DNA from: Pleodorina starrii
Taxonomy: Eukaryota; Chlorophyta; Chlorophyceae; Chlamydomonadales; Volvocaceae
Assembly: GCA_030267565.1 (NCBI GenBank)
Contig: BRXU01000012.1
Span: forward strand, 1,920,501-1,984,500
Direction: 5' to 3'
Length of the DNA: 64,000 bases
The position numbers were made by a program, and so were the translations under genes. The notes below the pieces were generated by a model that searched no databases, was not told the origin of the DNA, and was given only the letters and a program-made list of their open reading frames with translations. Of the stretch, positions 60,088 through 64,000 are shown piece after piece; within the stretch, counting starts at the first letter, position 1, and each line of letters begins with the position of its first letter.

Positions 60088-60629
60088 TGTTTGGATTGAG
60101 AGGGCGCGGGGCACCACAGCCATAAGCCAGCGGGGTGCTGCCAGCGGGGTTGTGCTGTAGTTGTTGTAGTATGGCACAATGCCTCTGCACGAAGATCTGG
60201 TTTGCCCGTTTGCCCGTTTTCCGGATGTTGCGATCTGATGATGTGTCCGGTGGTGTGATGTTCGTGGTGGTGGTGGTGTATTCTTTCCGAAGAATTGTCG
60301 GGCGCCTGATGCTTGCGTGGTCCACCCAGCCAGGCCCTTCCCCAGGAGGGCTGTGTCCAGTGCGCATTTCTGGAGGCAGGAATGCACCCGTTCGAGCACC
60401 GCGCGTACCGTTGTCAAGGGGCCCATGTCTGTACATCAAAGCGTCCGAGTTGCGACGCGGCGACCCAAGCTGTTCCTCCTAATGCTCTTGGGTTGATGCC
60501 TCATGGGTTACGTGAGCATCGCTAGGTTGCCAATTTGTTCGTGCAGGGGCTCAACACGCGCTGGGCCAGTCCCGTCATCAGCTGGTTCTGACGATGTGCA
60601 TAATTGCTGTGTCGCCCCCTTGTAGTCTC

Positions 60630-60680
60630 GTTGTTTGTAGTTTGTTTGCAGTTTGTACGTAGTTTGTTTGTAGTTTGTAC
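60630..60680. repeat. Short tandem array of TTTGTAG-like words
   Basis: GTTTGTAGTTTGTTTGCAGT and variants repeat over about 50 bases with a mixed 8- to 13-base spacing. Confidence 0.6.
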
Positions 60681-60738
60681 AATGGCGGAGTCGAAAGCGG
60701 TTAGGCAGAGACGCCAGGGCGTGCGGCCCGGGGAGGCT

Positions 60739-60743
60739 TTACA
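60739..60743 (-). terminator. TGTAA polyadenylation signal of COQ9
   Basis: TTACA on the plus strand, i.e. TGTAA on the COQ9 strand, about 320 bases after its stop. Confidence 0.55.
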
Positions 60744-61060
60744 AAACCTAGGGCGTGTTGCTGGCCCAAAGGCCATTCATCCGGCAACGATTGTACAGCT
60801 CAAACTTACTTTTGAATCCGTACCGACCGGCACTGTGTCTGCTGCACCCCTCGTCCTCCTCCCCTTTCAATCCGGCTTCCTCTTTCACGCTTCCATCTTC
60901 CGCGATTGCGACGGTCACTTAGGGTCACAATTGCCGCGAATCCGTGGGCAAGTACCTTGGATGCCGCTAGTACGTTGATTCTGTCGGTTTGTGCAGGGCC
61001 ACAAGCACCCCATTGTCCACAAGCTTTGTCGTCCGTGGGATCGGGCTCTTGTCGATTCCG

Positions 61061-62099
61061 CTATGCAGGGCCGGCGCCGGAGGTGGTGGCCGTGGGCGTG
61101 CTGCGCGCGACCCGCTGCAGCGAGGCATCCAGCGCGAGGCCCTCGTCCACACGCCGCCGGAGCGCCTCCCAAGTGTCCTTGAACCCCGGCGAATAGTCCT
61201 GTTGTGCCGACGTAGAACACGGATTTGGGCAATCGCGTCAATTACGACACGAACAAGTAACCGCATTAGATAGCTTTCTGCGGTGTAAGTTTGACTTGAT
61301 GATCTTTCCCGCAACCCGGGCCGCGGAGGTCTTCCCACGCACAACGGTTGGTTCGTACTATCCTAAAATCCCGCCGGGTCCGCATAGGCGGCAAGCGGAG
61401 GCTACCATCCGTTCGCGTGTGGCAACGCAGCGTCCCTTCCACATTGTGTGCCCTGTCCGCTCTCACCGTGATCATATACAAGCTTGTGCTTGCGTACACG
61501 CCGGCGAGGACGGCACGTTTGCTGTACCAGGTTACGTCAGTCGAACCGTCCCCCAGTGCCGCCCACAGGTCGTCTACAAGGCTGAACAAAAGCTTCGCGC
61601 TGTGCGGCGCGTTGCTTGGCCGTGCCGCGACTGCGAGGGCCTGCGGCCACGTGTCGATAACCGGCTGCAGAAGTTCCAGCCGCAGCTGAAGCGCCTTCGC
61701 AACCCTCTCGTTCAGAGCCAGCCCCTCCAGCTCTTGCTTCTTCAACTCTAGCTCCTTTATGCACCGTGCATTGCAGAGCTCGATGAAAAACTCGACCAAG
61801 TCGCCCTCTCCACGCGGGAGCAAGCCGATGATTGCGGGCGACAATTTGAGGTCGCGAGCTGCTGCGATTAAAGCTGCTTCAGTCCACCCTCGTTCCGCGA
61901 CGTGCTTCAACGCGCCATCGAGCAACGACTGCCGGAGGGCATCGACTGGCTGCCCCGATGTCGACGAGCAATAAGACCGCCCTGAGGTACTGGGCTGATC
62001 CAGGTCGCTGTGCGGGAGGACGCTCTGGAACGTGGGAGTCGTGGCGAGACGAGCGAGCCATCGGTCCGCAAGTAGCCTTCCTCTGTAGAGAGCTGCCAT
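61061..62099 (-). CDS. COQ9: Ubiquinone biosynthesis protein COQ9
   Basis: Two minus-strand exons (62099-61467 and 61198-61061) give 256 residues. A basic N-terminus (MAALYRGRLLADRWLARLA) suits a mitochondrial presequence. The mature part starts with LRQSLLDGALKHVAERGWTE, the TetR-like helical fold of COQ9, and continues AAARDLKLSPAIIGLLP, DLVEFFIELCN, QLRLELLQPVIDTWPQALAV and SKRAVLAGVYASTSLYMIT. The second exon gives the amphipathic tail DYSPGFKDTWEALRRRV. COQ9 is a lipid-binding partner of COQ7 in mitochondrial ubiquinone synthesis. Both the DTWPQA box and the GVY.ST.LYM box are intact. The single intron lies exactly where the family has TD before the tail. Confidence 0.95.
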
Positions 62100-63116
62100 T
62101 TTGTTCGAACAACGTTACAAGAGTATTTGGTGTGCACTATTTCAAAAGGCTGGCTACAGCTGTTATTACTCTTCACCTCAAATTTTCACCTATACGCTCT
62201 GCCAGCTTCGAAAGCAACTGCAATTCACAATTCAGCTGAGCTAACCCAACCTTTGTCCAAGCAAGTCGATGTAAAAACTTACGGGACGGCTAAAGGCCTG
62301 TTCCCTGGCGCCGGGAAACAGCTACACAACGTGCAACATCTAGTCGTTGTGGTACGCACCTAACCGACAACCACCATCAACGACGCTTAGTGCGTTTGGA
62401 CGCTGAGAACACACCTACGGATGCTCTATTTCCCCGCCAGATAGATAGCCTTTCTGTGGGGAGACAGCCACGGTGCCACGCCATACCGCGCAACTGTCCC
62501 ACTGAGGAAAAATTCTCAACAACAGCGTTCCTCGCCGCGCTCGCCGCGGAGATCGTCGTATCCGTCGTCTCCTGTCTCCTCACCCCTGCCCTTCTTGTAC
62601 AACCCCGTCGCGCGCCGGCCCCTGCAACTGTGGATGGTCACGGATCGCCGTTCGGCCTCTTCAGGCCCTACACCGCTCTCAGCCCCTCCTCCGACTCATC
62701 TGCGTGACTGTGATGCACTTCCTCCCCAAGCCCACTCACGTCCTTGCCCCCAACAAGCTCCGACCGTCCCCGTTCACCACTGGGGCTGAGCTGCACAGCC
62801 GGAAAGACATTCCGTTCCCCCCTCCCCCCTGCTGCAGCCGCCAGCCTCCGCTCCTCCCCAAACTGCTGCATCCCAATCAACTTCTCCAAACCATCGGCCG
62901 GTTCGGCCCCCTCGCCGCGTTTCCCCAACCACCGCTTCCCTATGCCCGCCCACCCTTCCCCCACCTCCTCACAAACACAACACACCCATACAATACAACA
63001 CAAAATACGCCCCAACGCCGCACCGGCCGCTTCCGCCCCTCAGCCTGTCACGTCAACTTGGCTACACCCCCGCCCCAGCCCCAGCCCCAGCCGCAGCCCC
63101 AGCCCCAGCCGGCTAG
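62100..63116. other. Intergenic interval upstream of COQ9
   Basis: Contains the COQ9 promoter region (AT-richer near 62100-62280) and the 3' flank of the last gene, with a CCAGCCCCAG-type simple repeat at 63072-63110. No gene seen. Confidence 0.5.
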
Positions 63117-64000
63117 CTAGTGCTTCTTAGGCTTCTTGGCCCACTTGAGCGTCAGGCCCAGCAGCCCCGCCGAGTGGAAGGCCAGTGTGGTGGCGCAGAA
63201 CGTCAGTCGCGGCGCCGTGGCGGCCTTGCCGGCCATGCCCACCCAGGCCGCCTGCTCCTTGCGGCTGCGCCACATGAAGTGGCGGCAAAAGCCGTTGCTG
63301 GAGCGGGACTTCTCCTCGTCGCGGGTCAGGTCGCGGTCCACCAGCTCGGGCGAGTCGTCGGGAACCGCCAGCGCCGCCTCGGACTGACGCCGCCGCATCT
63401 GCACAGAGGGGGGCGGAGAGGGCGGGAACGGCGGGAGGAGCGGTGTAAGCAGTCCAGGGGATCAGGGCAAGGGGTGACACGGCAAACCGGGTTGGTACCG
63501 TAGCACCGGGGTGGTAAATGAGACCGCAGCAGAGGGACGGAAGCGGCGACTATAGGGCGACCGGACGCAACGTTGGCAACGATGGGCGAAGGCAAGCAGG
63601 GCTGGGGCCCGGGTCAGGGAGTCTCAACAGGGCTCGCGGGGGAAGGGAGGTGTTGCAAAGGCGTGTGCGAACTCTTACGGTACGCCACATGGAAAAACGG
63701 TGGACGAGCTGCCTGCTGCCTGCAGCCGCCACTCACCCTGTCCTTTCGCCGCCGCTCGTCCTCTCCGTCCTCCTCCCCGTCCTGCGGCGCCTCGCTCAGC
63801 CCGCGCGCGTCATCGCCATCCTCCTCGCCCTCGGTGTCGCTGCTGCCGCCCTCACCGCCGCCGCCGCCGCCCGCGCCGCCGTCCTCCACCGCCCCCGGCG
63901 TCGCGCCCGGCTGACCCTCGCCACCGCCGCCCGCGCCTCCCGCCCCGCCTCCTCCCGCCGCCGCCGCCTTGGCCGCCGCTGCCGACACGCCGCCCGGCGC
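63117..64000 (-). CDS. Unrecognised protein, 3' end only
   Basis: Two exons are visible on the minus strand: from beyond 64000 down to 63737, then 63398-63117, joined in phase 0. The first is low-complexity: Gly/Ala-rich, then acidic (SSDTEGEEDGDDARG, QDGEEDGEDERRRKDR). The last exon has SEAALAVPDDSPELVDRDLT, then RSSNGFCRHFMWRSRKEQAA, a moderately hydrophobic stretch (PRLTFCATTLAFHSAGLLGL) that could be one membrane helix, and a strongly basic tail KWAKKPKKH. The KKxx-like lysines near the C-terminus could be an ER-retrieval signal, but this is speculative. No family was recognised, and the N-terminal part is outside the window. Confidence 0.55.

Larger units (their letters stand above)
59848..61060. 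other. 3' intergenic interval, CBM20 gene to COQ9
   Basis: The two genes converge. Each has a TGTAA signal here (60083 on plus, 60739-60743 on minus). A short TTTGTAG/TTTGCAG-type array lies at about 60630-60680. The open frame starting at 60682 has no recognisable domain. Confidence 0.5.

Noticed and set aside
60682..60978. 99-codon frame starting MAESKAVRQRR
   Set aside because: Overlaps the 3' flank of COQ9 on the opposite strand, with no domain and no homology recognised.
1..64000. CRISPR arrays, operons, bacterial promoters, tRNA or rRNA genes
   Set aside because: The sequence is eukaryotic nuclear DNA; the tandem repeats have no spacer structure, and no tRNA cloverleaf or rRNA segment was recognised by eye.

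Overview
This window is nuclear DNA of a GC-rich, intron-dense green alga, most likely a volvocine/chlamydomonadalean species. Support: plant-type lycopene epsilon-cyclase (photosynthetic) beside BBS5 (motile cilium); TGTAA polyadenylation signals downstream of several stops; volvocine-type TTTTAGGG repeats inside an intron; short conserved exons split by C/T- or G-rich introns; and long Ala/Gly/Gln/Pro homopolymer runs in coding exons. Exon boundaries were inferred by eye from splice consensus, phase and protein family conservation. Every complete model below closes in frame across all its junctions.

Layout, left to right. 298-8357 (+): ABC1-type atypical kinase, 5' end outside the window. 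11423-12233 (+): 20S proteasome subunit beta-3. 14244-21024 (-): GCFC-domain splicing factor of the ILP1/PAXBP1 family, sharing a 455-bp divergent promoter region with 21479-31668 (+), a giant JmjC protein of KDM2/7 type whose iron ligands are lost. 35828-38892 (-): a Ser/Thr kinase with no glycine loop. 38893-45490 is a gene-poor, repeat-rich island: a 225-bp tandem duplication containing a palindrome, 40-bp satellite arrays, TTAACC-type blocks and a broken tyrosine-recombinase element. 48184-53328 (-): lycopene epsilon-cyclase, divergent from 54037-57334 (+), BBS5. 57680-59847 (+): predicted plastid CBM20 starch-binding protein with a C-terminal SAP motif. 61061-62099 (-): COQ9. 63117-64000 (-): 3' end of an unrecognised gene.

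The genes are mostly unrelated single-copy housekeeping genes, so there is no operon-like logic. The most unusual signal is in the introns. At least four short sequence families recur in introns of five unrelated genes, in both orientations, usually within about 100 bases of a splice site and once abutting a donor. This is what introner-like or intron-borne MITE elements would look like. The other strong oddities are the apparently catalytically dead JmjC domain and the palindrome whose 4-base centre is inverted between two otherwise near-identical repeat copies.
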